In this document: positions 45,374-53,916 of the stretch, piece after piece
Layout of the letters: each line of letters starts with the position of its first letter
Position numbering within the stretch: position 1 is the stretch's first letter
Assembly (NCBI GenBank): GCA_009773375.1
Contig: WRPH01000007.1
Location: forward strand, 1-64,000
Length of the DNA stretch: 64,000 nucleotides
Direction of reading: 5' to 3'
Origin: Paracoccaceae bacterium
GTDB taxonomy: Bacteria; Pseudomonadota; Alphaproteobacteria; Rhodobacterales; Rhodobacteraceae
Notes under the pieces: generated by a model
The model's database searches: none
Seen by the model: only the letters and a program-made list of their open reading frames with translations
Told to the model about the DNA's origin: nothing
Program-made: the position numbers and the translations under genes

Positions 45374-46704
45374 TGTGCGGCCTCCGTTGCGGTCAGCCAG
45401 CCGGTGACAGCCTGATTGCGGTTCAGAACCAGATTGGCGGCGGCCATCACATCCTCGGCGGTGACGGCTTGCAGCAGGTTCGGCCAGTCTGCCACGTCTT
45501 GCAGCGTCAGCCCCACCGCCAGCGCCGCGCCATAGTCGCGGGCAAGGCCCCCGGCGCTGTCGCGGCTGTAGATTTCGGCGGCGCGCACCTTGGTCTTGAT
45601 CCGCTCCAGATCCTTGGCGTTGACGCCTTTTTTCAGGAATTCGGCAATCACATCGTCCATCGCCTTTTCGGCATCGGCCAGCGCCACGCCTTCCGAGGGC
45701 ACCAGAACCAGCCCGAAGGTCTCCGGATCAAGCGAGGTGCCATCATAGAAGGCCGAGGCGTAGACGGCGGTCTGGGTATCAAACTGCAAGGCGCGGGCAA
45801 GAATCGAGGTGGTGCCGGACCCGCCCAGCAATTCGGCCAGAACCGCCAGTGCGGCGGCCTGTTTCTGGTCGCCGGGGTTGCGTTCGGGGGCAAGGTAGCT
45901 GCGGGCGATATAGGGCTGTGCAACCCGCTGATCCGACAGCACCAGCCGGCGTTCGGCCAGTTGCGGCGGTTCCGCCGGGCGCTGGCGCGGCTTGATCTTG
46001 TCGGACGGCGGCAGCGGGCCGTAATGGGTTTTCGCCATCTCCAGCACCGCTTGCGGATCGACATCGCCCGCCACCACCAGAATGGCGTTGTTGGGGGCGT
46101 AATAGGCGCGGTAGAAATCCAGCGCGTCTTGCCGGGTCAGCGCGGCGATCTCATCGCGCCAGCCGATCACCGGGATGCTGTAGGGGTGGTTCAGAAACTG
46201 CGCCGCCGACATCTGTTCGCGCAACAGGCTGGCAGGATCGCTATCCACCCGCTGGCCGCGTTCTTCGAGGATGACTTGCCGTTCGGTCGCCACGTCTTCT
46301 TCCGACATGGTAAGATTGACCATGCGGTCGGCCTCCAGCTGCATCATCAGATCAAGTCGGTCGGCGGCAATGCGTTGAAAATACGCGGTATAATCATTGC
46401 TGGTGAAGGCGTTGTCGTTGCCGCCCTGCTGTTCGACGGTGGCCGAGAATTCACCCGGAGCCACAGTCTTGGTGCCCTTGAACATCAGGTGTTCAAAGAA
46501 ATGCGCGATGCCGGAATGGCCGGGGGCCTCATCGGCGCGGCCAATTTTATACCAGACCATATGCGTGACCACCGGCGCGCGGTGATCTTCGATCACTACC
46601 ACCTGCATGCCGTTATCCAGCGTGAAATTGCTGACCGTATCGGCGGCTGCGGGCAAAGCCAGCGCGAAAAGGCCCATAAGGGCGCGGCCAAGGGTGCGTC
46701 GCAT
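45370..46704 (-). CDS. M16-family zinc protease, catalytic subunit
   Basis: A 444-residue metalloprotease. HFFEHLMFKGT carries the inverted zinc motif HxxEH, with the distal Glu in EEDVATERQVILEER. The signal peptide LGRALMGLFALALPAAA places it in the periplasm. The ATG at 46704 has GGAGG six bases upstream. It pairs with the adjacent non-catalytic subunit. Proteases of this kind degrade short or unfolded peptides; the specific target is unknown. Confidence 0.93.
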   Translation of the reverse strand: MRRTLGRALMGLFALALPAAADTVSNFTLDNGMQVVVIEDHRAPVVTHMVWYKIGRADEAPGHSGIAHFFEHLMFKGTKTVAPGEFSATVEQQGGNDNAFTSNDYTAYFQRIAADRLDLMMQLEADRMVNLTMSEEDVATERQVILEERGQRVDSDPASLLREQMSAAQFLNHPYSIPVIGWRDEIAALTRQDALDFYRAYYAPNNAILVVAGDVDPQAVLEMAKTHYGPLPPSDKIKPRQRPAEPPQLAERRLVLSDQRVAQPYIARSYLAPERNPGDQKQAAALAVLAELLGGSGTTSILARALQFDTQTAVYASAFYDGTSLDPETFGLVLVPSEGVALADAEKAMDDVIAEFLKKGVNAKDLERIKTKVRAAEIYSRDSAGGLARDYGAALAVGLTLQDVADWPNLLQAVTAEDVMAAANLVLNRNQAVTGWLTATEAAQ

Positions 46705-46791
46705 CAACGTCCTCCGTTGCAAAGCTGTCGGCAAGCTAACGGCAATCGCCGCCAGCGCAAGCCGGGTGACGGGGATGTGATAACTGGTAAA

Positions 46792-47313
46792 CTATTCGCG
46801 TTTTTGCGGCGGCGGGGCCGAAGGCGTCTTTGCCCCGACCTTGCGCCAGCGCGCCAGTTCGGCGTGCTGATCCAGCGACATTTTCTTGTAGGCCTTGAAG
46901 TAGACGTTGACGTTGAACATCCGCTCCAGAATCCGGCCATTGTTGTCGCGGCGGAATTCCAGATCCTCGGCGGCCAGCGTTTGACGGATACCGGCGGTCA
47001 CGCCCTGCCGCGAGGCATAGGCCACCAGCGCGGAATCGCCGCCACCCGCACCCGGCTTGCCGCCCAGCGCCAGAATCGCATCGTCAAACGGCCTGGGATC
47101 TGTGCGGTTTTCGCCGCCCAATGTCGGTTCCGGCAGTGCCGCCAGATCTTCGGGCATTTCCAACGGCTTCGGCGGCAGGATCGAAAATTCGTCCGGCCCG
47201 TTGGTATCGGATTTGACGTTCATCAGCTGGGGCACTTTGTCGCCGCCGCCGCAGGCCGCAAGCGTCAACAGCGCCGCGCCCGCAAGTGCGAGAACTACCC
47301 GTGCTGATCGCAT
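46792..47313 (-). CDS. DUF3035 lipoprotein
   Basis: A 173-residue predicted lipoprotein: signal peptide ending LTLAACGGG with the lipid Cys near residue 21. A Pro-rich segment (EFSILPPKPLEMPEDLAALP) precedes the conserved DUF3035 core. Function unknown. Its constant place between lspA and the M16 genes in this group suggests an envelope role. The ATG at 47313 has GGAGG seven bases upstream; the TTG two codons earlier does not. Confidence 0.85.
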   Translation of the reverse strand: MRSARVVLALAGAALLTLAACGGGDKVPQLMNVKSDTNGPDEFSILPPKPLEMPEDLAALPEPTLGGENRTDPRPFDDAILALGGKPGAGGGDSALVAYASRQGVTAGIRQTLAAEDLEFRRDNNGRILERMFNVNVYFKAYKKMSLDQHAELARWRKVGAKTPSAPPPQKRE

Positions 47314-47369
47314 CTTCAAGCCTCCACCAAGCCTTTACTCCGTCGTCTTAGCCTATCAATCCGCCCGCG

Positions 47370-47858
47370 TCACGGGGTCTTTCGGCGCGCGGGCTTTGTT
47401 GGTTTGCCGGTGAAGAACACCAGCCCCAAAGCGCCTGCAAAAATTGCAATATCGGCGACGTTGAACGAATAGGGGTTTTCAAAGCCGCAGCAGGCCATGG
47501 TGATGAAATCAGCGACATAGCCGTAAGCCACGCGGTCGATCACATTGCCCAGCGCACCGCCGACCAGCAGCCCGCCCGCGATCATCGCCAGCCGCGCCGC
47601 CTTTTCACGCCACAGCCACCAGATCACCCAAGCCGAAATGCCAACCGCCACCGCAATCAGCACCCAGCGCATGAAATCGGCGCTGTTGGAAAACAGGCCA
47701 AAGTTCACACCGCGATTTTCCGCCCAGCGCAGGTTGAAAATCGGATCGATGACGTAGATCTCGCCACGCTCCGGCAGCGACAGCAGGCGGATCACCGTCA
47801 GTTTGCTCAGCTGATCCAGCGCAAAGACGATAACAGCGGTGATCCAGAGTGCGCGCAT
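47370..47858 (-). CDS. lspA: Lipoprotein signal peptidase (signal peptidase II)
   Basis: A four-helix membrane aspartyl protease (162 aa) that cleaves the signal from prolipoproteins after diacylglyceryl transfer. The catalytic aspartates are in GALGNVIDR and SFNVADIAI. FALDQLSKLTV and NLRWAENRGVNFG are further hallmarks. The ATG is one base after the purH stop. Lipoproteins encoded nearby (DUF3035) would be its substrates. Confidence 0.96.
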   Translation of the reverse strand: MRALWITAVIVFALDQLSKLTVIRLLSLPERGEIYVIDPIFNLRWAENRGVNFGLFSNSADFMRWVLIAVAVGISAWVIWWLWREKAARLAMIAGGLLVGGALGNVIDRVAYGYVADFITMACCGFENPYSFNVADIAIFAGALGLVFFTGKPTKPARRKTP

Positions 47859-47859
47859 C

Positions 47860-49446
47860 CTAGTGCCGGAAATGCCGTTGATTGGTGAACACCATCGCGA
47901 GCCCCGCTGTATCGGCGGCTGCAATCACCTCGTCGTCGCGCATCGAGCCGCCCGGCTGAATGATCGCCGTCGCGCCCGCCTCGGCTGCGGCCAGCAAACC
48001 ATCGGCAAACGGGAAGAACGCATCCGAAGCCACGACCGACCCGATGGTCGGGCTTTGTGCCAGCCCCAGCACCTCGGCCATATCACCCGCCTTGCGCGCG
48101 GCAATCCGCGTCGAATCAATCCGGCTCATCTGCCCTGCCCCCACGCCTACGGTCGCGCCATCTTTCACATAGACAATGGCGTTCGACTTCACATGCTTGG
48201 CAACTTTCCACGCAAACAGCAGGTCGGCAAGTTCGGTTTCGGTCGGTGCGCGCTTTGTCACCACTTTCAGATCGGCGGCGGTGATGCTGTCAACATCACG
48301 GTCCTGCACCAGAAAGCCCCCGGCGACCTGTTTAAAGGCGAGGGATTTTTCCGCCGGATCAGGCAGGCCCTTGGTGGTCAGCAGGCGCAGGTTTTTCTTG
48401 GCGGCAAAGATCGCCTTGGCCTCATCCGAGGCACCGGGGGCGATCACAACCTCGGTGAAAATCTTGACGATTTCTTCGGCGGTTTCGGCATCGAGCGGCT
48501 GGTTCAACGCAACAATGCCGCCAAAAGCGCTGGTCTGATCGCAGGCATAGGCGCGCAGATAGGCTTCCTTCAGCGTGGCCGCCTTGCCAACGCCGCAAGG
48601 GTTGGCGTGCTTGATGATGGCACAGGCAGGCCCGGCACCGGCGAATTCCGCCACCAGTTCAAACGCCGCGTCGGTGTCGTTGATGTTGTTGTAAGACAGT
48701 TCCTTGCCCTGCCACTGCTTGGCGGTCGCCACACCTTCCCGGCGCGAGCCATCAGTGTAGAACGCCGCCGCCTGATGCGGGTTTTCGCCATAGCGCAGGC
48801 CCTGCGCCAGCGTGCCGGCAAAGGATTTGCTGCGGGTGAAGGGCTGGTTGATCTCGCCCGACAGCCAAGCCGAAACGGCGGTGTCATAGGCGGCGGTGCG
48901 GGAATAGGCCGCAAGCGCCAGCTTTTGCCGGAAGGCCAGCGTGGTCGCGCCATCATGCGCGCGCAGCTGATCCAGCAGCCCGGCGTAATCGGCAGGGTCG
49001 GTCACAACCGTCACAAAGCGGTGATTCTTCGACGCGGCGCGAATCATCGCAGGCCCGCCGATATCAATATTCTCGATGCAGGTGTCGTGATCGGCACCCT
49101 TGGCCACAGTTTCCTCAAACGGGTAGAGATTGACGATCAGCAGATCAATCGGCTCGATCCCATGCGCGGCCATCGCCAGCAGATGTTCGTCATCATCGCG
49201 CAACGCCAGCAACGCGCCATGCACATTCGGGTGCAAGGTCTTGACCCGACCATCCATCATTTCTGGAAATCCAGTCACATCAGACACATCGCGCACGGCC
49301 AACCCCGCCGTGCGCAGCATGCCAGAGGTGCCGCCGGTGGAAATCAGCTCCACCCCCAGCGCGGCCAAAGCGCGGGCAAGGTCCAGCAGGCCGGATTTGT
49401 CGGAAACGGAAATCAGCGCGCGGCCGATCGGGACGAGGTTGGTCAT
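47860..49446 (-). CDS. purH: Bifunctional AICAR formyltransferase / IMP cyclohydrolase
   Basis: The enzyme for the last two steps of de novo IMP synthesis (528 aa). The N-terminal MGS-like cyclohydrolase domain ([30 protein letters not shown]) precedes the transformylase ([25 protein letters not shown]). It is full length. It begins 21 bases after the heparinase-like gene and is followed at once by lspA. Confidence 0.97.
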   Translation of the reverse strand: MTNLVPIGRALISVSDKSGLLDLARALAALGVELISTGGTSGMLRTAGLAVRDVSDVTGFPEMMDGRVKTLHPNVHGALLALRDDDEHLLAMAAHGIEPIDLLIVNLYPFEETVAKGADHDTCIENIDIGGPAMIRAASKNHRFVTVVTDPADYAGLLDQLRAHDGATTLAFRQKLALAAYSRTAAYDTAVSAWLSGEINQPFTRSKSFAGTLAQGLRYGENPHQAAAFYTDGSRREGVATAKQWQGKELSYNNINDTDAAFELVAEFAGAGPACAIIKHANPCGVGKAATLKEAYLRAYACDQTSAFGGIVALNQPLDAETAEEIVKIFTEVVIAPGASDEAKAIFAAKKNLRLLTTKGLPDPAEKSLAFKQVAGGFLVQDRDVDSITAADLKVVTKRAPTETELADLLFAWKVAKHVKSNAIVYVKDGATVGVGAGQMSRIDSTRIAARKAGDMAEVLGLAQSPTIGSVVASDAFFPFADGLLAAAEAGATAIIQPGGSMRDDEVIAAADTAGLAMVFTNQRHFRH

Positions 49447-49467
49447 GGCGTCGGACCTTTCGTTGGA

Positions 49468-51210
49468 TCAGATCGGAACCGGCATGTCGTCGCGGTCCAG
49501 ATCCCGGATGGCCAGCGGAGTATCCTGTGCTTTCGCCAAGGTCCAGCCGATCTGCGTCTCCAGCTCCATCGCGCGCGTGGTCAGGACGATCTGCCACGTC
49601 GGGCGCGGCTTTAACCGGCCCTTTTCCAGATAGACCGAAGGCTCCAGCGTCAGTTTTGCGCCGCTGTCATGGCGAAACACCCAGATCTCGCCGCTTTTCA
49701 GCGCCAAGGACACCGCAGCCCCGCCCATATCCACCGCCGCATCAACATCCGGATGCAGATGAAAGCGCAGGCTCAGCCCCACCCCTTCCAGCCGGCCATC
49801 GGTCATCAGCCGTTCAAACCGCGCCCGCTCGGCCGGGGTCTGTGCCGCCATGGTATCAATCCCGGTCAGCTTACGGCCATCGCGTGCCAGCAGCAGATCG
49901 CGAGCATGGGTCAGCCCGTGGGTCAGCGACCAACCCGAATGCGCCAGATACAGATGCAGGCCACCCGGCACCTCGCCCTGCCGCAACGCCGTCACCTGCG
50001 CGCGATCCACCAGCACCTCGCGCCCCGCCTCCGCCTGCATTGGCCCCGCCTGCAACCGGCTGGACGAATACCCCTCCACCGCCAATGTCGAATGCGAGGC
50101 CGTGGCCCGCCCCGCCCGTCGCCATTCGCTGCCAAACGGCGCGCCCGAGCCGCAATTCACGATCAAAGGCCGCCGCCCCGAGGTCAGCTCGAACGCCGCG
50201 GTCGAGGCATGCGCCCACAGCCCCGCCGCTTCCCCCGGCGGGCTGGCCGCATCGACGATCAGCGTGGTGCGCGCCTCGGCCATGCGCACAAATCCCATCG
50301 CCAGCCCCTGCCCCACCGCTGGCCCCGGCTTCACGCCCGTCGCAGCCAGCGCCTGATCCAGCCGCCCCTCCATGCCGCGCCCGCCACCGTGAAACCGCGC
50401 CAGCCCGCCATCAGCATGGCGCAATGCCCGCAAACTGGGCGCGATCCGCTCCAACGCCGCTACCAGCGCGGGCGGCGGGATATGACCGGCCTCGGCCAAA
50501 GCCTGCTCGGCCCAGGTCAGCAGGGTGAACACCTCCAGCAACTCCTCGGGGTTACGGGTGGGAATGCCGCCCATCGCGTCAATCTCGCGGTCGCATTCCA
50601 GCGCAAGCGCCGCCACCGCAGGTGCCACCCGCGCGCCCATTCCAAGCAGCGCCAGCCCGGCATAGATCAACCCGGTAAGCGCCTCAAACCGGGGCAACCC
50701 GCGCGCGGCATGCGACCAGCGCCGCGACAGAAACACCACCTGCGCCGACAGGCTGCGGTAATAGGCCTCCGACCGCGTCCGATCCTGCCCGTTCAGCAAC
50801 AACAGCGCGTGGTTGATCCAGCGGATCAACCGCCGCCCGGTCAGATCCGGAGTCCAGCCCGGCCCCTGCCCGTGGCCAAACCGCGCGATCCAGTCCCAGG
50901 TCCAGTCCTGCGCCCGCGCCCGCGCCTGCGAATCGCCCAAAGCCGCCAGATCATCCAGCCAGACAAAGCCCTGCGTCTCATAGGCCAAGGCCGGATCGTC
51001 CAGCCGGATATCCCAGATCACCGCCCCCGGCGCTTCCACCAACTGACCGGCAAACTGAAAATTTCCCGCCACCAACTGCCGCCCCCGCGCATAAAGCCCG
51101 ATCGAGCGCGGCTCTGGCTGCGACACAAACCCCTGCGCAGGCACCGCCCGCAAGGCGCGCCACATCGCCAGCCGATTGCCAAGGCTTCCCCGTCCGGGCG
51201 TCCGTAACAT
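49468..51210 (-). CDS. Heparinase II/III family protein
   Basis: A 580-residue protein with an N-terminal alpha/alpha toroid and a C-terminal heparinase II/III beta domain (IVNCGSGAPFGSEWRRAGRATASHSTLAVEG). Relatives are polysaccharide lyases, but this Rhodobacterales type, found beside purH, has no tested substrate. The ATG at 51210 has no Shine-Dalgarno because a 103-bp MITE starts three bases upstream. The next in-frame ATG is 15 codons in. Translation may be reduced or may start there. Confidence 0.85.
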   Translation of the reverse strand: MLRTPGRGSLGNRLAMWRALRAVPAQGFVSQPEPRSIGLYARGRQLVAGNFQFAGQLVEAPGAVIWDIRLDDPALAYETQGFVWLDDLAALGDSQARARAQDWTWDWIARFGHGQGPGWTPDLTGRRLIRWINHALLLLNGQDRTRSEAYYRSLSAQVVFLSRRWSHAARGLPRFEALTGLIYAGLALLGMGARVAPAVAALALECDREIDAMGGIPTRNPEELLEVFTLLTWAEQALAEAGHIPPPALVAALERIAPSLRALRHADGGLARFHGGGRGMEGRLDQALAATGVKPGPAVGQGLAMGFVRMAEARTTLIVDAASPPGEAAGLWAHASTAAFELTSGRRPLIVNCGSGAPFGSEWRRAGRATASHSTLAVEGYSSSRLQAGPMQAEAGREVLVDRAQVTALRQGEVPGGLHLYLAHSGWSLTHGLTHARDLLLARDGRKLTGIDTMAAQTPAERARFERLMTDGRLEGVGLSLRFHLHPDVDAAVDMGGAAVSLALKSGEIWVFRHDSGAKLTLEPSVYLEKGRLKPRPTWQIVLTTRAMELETQIGWTLAKAQDTPLAIRDLDRDDMPVPI

Positions 51211-51212
51211 GC

Positions 51213-51315
51213 TAGAGCGTGTCAGATTTTGAGAGAAACAGCTTCATCGGAAAACGCGTTCGAGCGTAAGCGAGAGGCCGCGATTTTCGATTCAATCTCA
51301 TTCTGACACGCTCTA
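51213..51315. mobile_element. 103-bp MITE with 14-bp terminal inverted repeats and TA flanks
   Basis: TAGAGCGTGTCAGA at 51213-51226 is the exact inverted repeat of TCTGACACGCTCTA at 51302-51315. The terminal TA at each end fits a TA target duplication as made by IS630/Tc1-type transposases. There is no coding capacity. It touches the heparinase start. Confidence 0.85.
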
Positions 51316-51393
51316 ATCCTGTCAAACCTGCAAGCCCGCTTTGGCGCGGATCGTTGCCGCCAACATAGCCGCTCAACATCCGGCTGTCACCGC

Positions 51394-51428
51394 TTCATCT
51401 TGGCCCAAATACTCCCCGCGGAGCGTCC
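51394..51428. repeat. 35-base dispersed repeat, copy B
   Basis: It starts TTCATCTTGGCCCAAATA and ends GCGGAGCGTCC, matching 30799-30833 at 33 of 35 bases. A partial relative (GCCCAAATATCCC) occurs at 34011-34023. Confidence 0.8.
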
Positions 51429-51448
51429 CACCCCTGCGGCAAACACAA

Positions 51449-51472
51449 AGGCCGGGCATCACACCCGGCCTT
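51449..51472 (-). terminator. Terminator of the saccharopine dehydrogenase-type operon
   Basis: AAGGCCGGG / CCCGGCCTT stem, 7-base loop. The minus strand continues TGTGTTTG. It lies about 60 bases after the operon stop. Confidence 0.75.
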
Positions 51473-51531
51473 GCAACATCGCCCCAAAGCCGTCCGCGCC
51501 CCCTCGATGGGGGCAAGGACGGCCCCGCCGA

Positions 51532-52674
51532 TCAGGCCAGATGGTCCACCCGCTCCATATATTGCGCCAGGCCACGCACCTGCCCCAGCCAGCTTTCCAG
51601 CAGCTTCGGATCATGCGGCGCACCATGCACCCCCACGGCAATTTCGCGTTTCAGCACCGACTCCACCGCAAACGACACCGGAGTCGACACCAGCCGCGCC
51701 ATCGCAGACCCACGCGCATCGCCCCAGGCATCCATCGCCCAGGTCTGGTGGAACACCGCCCGGCCCTCGCGTTCAGCCTTCAGCGACACGAACAGGATCA
51801 CCCGGTCAGGCTCGCCCGGCGCGTAAGAGTTTTCGGCCACAAACTGCGCCGCCATCTCGGCCAGCCGCGCATCGCCCGCGGGGCCTTCCAGCGTTTCGAT
51901 CTCGCGGAACACCGGCGTCCAGGCCTCTTCCCAGCCGTTCAGACGGATGGTGCCGCGCACGAAATCGCGCACCTTCCATGCCGCATCAAAGCGGTAGTCT
52001 TCCATGAACGGATAGCTGTCACGGTTGGGGTAAACCTCAAAGCTTTCCGGCTGCGGCAGCGGCGCGTCGTAGCGGCTGATCGCATCCCACGGCCGGTTCA
52101 CCCGCAACTCGCTGAAATCCTTCAGCGACCGCGACGGCGAGCGCAGCGCCTTCAGCACGCCCAACGGGGCCCAGCTGAATTTATAGCGGAAGGCGTTCGG
52201 GATCTTCGGCACACCACCGCAATAGCTGGTGAAGGACAGCACGTTATCAACATGATAGGCCTTGCTGGCCCGGTAGCGCGCCACCAGATCATGCGCCATC
52301 AGATGGTCGATGCCGGGGTCCAGACCGACCTCGTTGACCGAAACCAGCCCCTTGGCGCGGAATTCACCGTCCAGCGCCTTCATTTCCGGCGCGATGTAGG
52401 ACGACGACACGAAATGCGCGGCCTTTTCCAGACAGACCTTGGCAATCGCCACATGCTGATCGGCGGGCAGCATCGAAATCGCGATGTCGCCGGGGGCCAG
52501 CGCAGCCGTCAGCGCCTCCAGCGTGTAGGCGCGGATGTCTTGCGTCAGATCACCGACCGCCTCGCGCGCCTTTTCCACCGTGCGGTTCCACACCACCACC
52601 TGATGGCCGTTTTCAATCAGCCGCCGCAAACCCGGACCCGAAGACAGCCCGGTGCCACACCAATGAATCGTCAT
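51532..52674 (-). CDS. Saccharopine dehydrogenase-family protein (Lys9-like)
   Basis: A 380-residue NAD(P)-binding protein. The N-terminus IHWCGTGLSSGPGLRRLIENG is the nucleotide fold; SVNEVGLDPGIDHLMAHDL is the saccharopine reductase hallmark. With the partner gene upstream it may interconvert saccharopine, lysine and aminoadipate semialdehyde, or act on a carboxyspermidine-like analogue. The ATG at 52674 has GGGGAG upstream and is 14 bases after the partner stop. Confidence 0.88.
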   Translation of the reverse strand: MTIHWCGTGLSSGPGLRRLIENGHQVVVWNRTVEKAREAVGDLTQDIRAYTLEALTAALAPGDIAISMLPADQHVAIAKVCLEKAAHFVSSSYIAPEMKALDGEFRAKGLVSVNEVGLDPGIDHLMAHDLVARYRASKAYHVDNVLSFTSYCGGVPKIPNAFRYKFSWAPLGVLKALRSPSRSLKDFSELRVNRPWDAISRYDAPLPQPESFEVYPNRDSYPFMEDYRFDAAWKVRDFVRGTIRLNGWEEAWTPVFREIETLEGPAGDARLAEMAAQFVAENSYAPGEPDRVILFVSLKAEREGRAVFHQTWAMDAWGDARGSAMARLVSTPVSFAVESVLKREIAVGVHGAPHDPKLLESWLGQVRGLAQYMERVDHLA

Positions 52675-52688
52675 GTTCTTTCTCCCCT

Positions 52689-53738
52689 TCACAGGCCCGC
52701 CGAATGGCGCAGATAATCCGCCTCGGCCCGGCCCCAAACGCCAGAATTCAGATCGCCCAGCGCCAACAGCGTCGGCAACAGCTGCGCGGCATAATCTTCG
52801 CTGCTTTCCACCGGCAGCAAGGACGGCAGGTTGTCAATCGCGGTCACATCCAGCGGCGGCGTGTCATGCACCCGCAGCGCCGGGGCGTCCCATTCGGTGA
52901 CCCGGTCATAGACCTTGATCGGCGAGAAATCCGACGTCGGATCGCAGGCGATATCGCCGATCACCGTCAGCTTGCGCGCGTCGGTCTTGGCCGAAGCGGG
53001 CACGAACACCGGGCAGCCGGGACGGGCGAGGATGCAATTGAGGAAAATGTCGTGCTGCAACACTTCCGGGAACGGCCCACCGCTGGCAGTTTCGGCCTGA
53101 TCCCATTTCGTCACCGCGACGCCCATCGCAGCGCACAGATCGGCGGCACCGGTGCCAACCCGGCCCAGCGCGCCGATGACGATGGCGGTCGGCGGGGTCA
53201 TGCCCTTGATCTCGGCAGCCAGATCGGCCAGCAACGCCGCCTTGCCCGGATATTTCGCAACCGGCCCGGCAATGCCGCCACGCTGCTGCGCCGCCCAGCA
53301 TTTCAGCGCCACCGCAGCCCCCGCATAGCCCGCCCAATAGCCAAACGCCGCGACGCGACGCCCGTCCTCGTTCACCAGATATTCCAGATCATACAGCGTG
53401 CCACCGCCCGCCTTGAACCGCTTCAGCAGCACCTGCCCCGCCGGTTGGCCCTTGAAGGCATGGCCGAACATGATGTGGCGATGGGTCAGGGCCGTGCCAT
53501 CCTCGGGCAGTTCTTTCAGCCCGAAGATGATCGCATCGGCCGGGGCCTGCGGCCACAGGTTTTCCGCCGCAATCTCGCAGCCCGCCGCCTTGTAGCCGTC
53601 AATCGGGATCGCCCGCACCGAGCTTTCTTCCACCGTCACCCGGATACCCGCCTTGATCAGCGCGGCGGCACCTTCCGGCGTCAGGCCAACACGTTCCTCA
53701 TTCGGGCGCTGTTCGGCCCTTACCCACAGATGCGTCAT
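52689..53738 (-). CDS. Saccharopine dehydrogenase (Lys1-like, alanine dehydrogenase fold)
   Basis: A 349-residue enzyme of the lysine-forming saccharopine dehydrogenase/alanine dehydrogenase family. RAEQRPNEERVGLTPEGAAAL at the start and IVIGALGRVGTGAADLCAAMG (cofactor site) are clear. It heads a two-gene operon. In bacteria such pairs serve lysine breakdown or formation, but the absence of a fused LKR form leaves direction and substrate uncertain. It is divergent from the SGNH-glycosidase gene. Confidence 0.88.
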   Translation of the reverse strand: MTHLWVRAEQRPNEERVGLTPEGAAALIKAGIRVTVEESSVRAIPIDGYKAAGCEIAAENLWPQAPADAIIFGLKELPEDGTALTHRHIMFGHAFKGQPAGQVLLKRFKAGGGTLYDLEYLVNEDGRRVAAFGYWAGYAGAAVALKCWAAQQRGGIAGPVAKYPGKAALLADLAAEIKGMTPPTAIVIGALGRVGTGAADLCAAMGVAVTKWDQAETASGGPFPEVLQHDIFLNCILARPGCPVFVPASAKTDARKLTVIGDIACDPTSDFSPIKVYDRVTEWDAPALRVHDTPPLDVTAIDNLPSLLPVESSEDYAAQLLPTLLALGDLNSGVWGRAEADYLRHSAGL

Positions 53739-53808
53739 GGTGTTCCCCTGCGCTGCAAACTCTGGCGCTGAATATCAGATCGCGGCGCAAGGAACAGGGG
53801 GCGAGGCA

Positions 53809-53916
53809 ATGCAACGCGGGCGAAATTGCGCCGCAGGCGGCTTGGGCAAGTGGTGGCTTGCCGCACTGGTTCCGGCTATCGTGGCGCAGCCTGCCATTTG
53901 CCGAGGGTTCGTATGA
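53809..53916 (+). CDS. Possible 35-codon leader ORF, or frameshifted signal peptide
   Basis: ATG at 53809 with GCGAGG just upstream encodes 35 residues containing WWLAALVPAIVAQPAI. Its TGA overlaps the ATG of the next gene (ATGA, 53913-53916). It looks like a signal peptide, which the downstream protein lacks. It could be a coupled leader peptide, or the true N-terminus separated by a frameshift. It could also be chance. Confidence 0.35.
   Translation: MQRGRNCAAGGLGKWWLAALVPAIVAQPAICRGFV

Larger units (their letters stand above)
51211..51531. other. Gene-free stretch holding a MITE, a dispersed repeat and a terminator
   Basis: 321 bases between the heparinase start and the saccharopine operon end. 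It is filled by the MITE (51213-51315), repeat copy B (51394-51428) and a terminator (51449-51472). I see no other feature. Confidence 0.8.
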
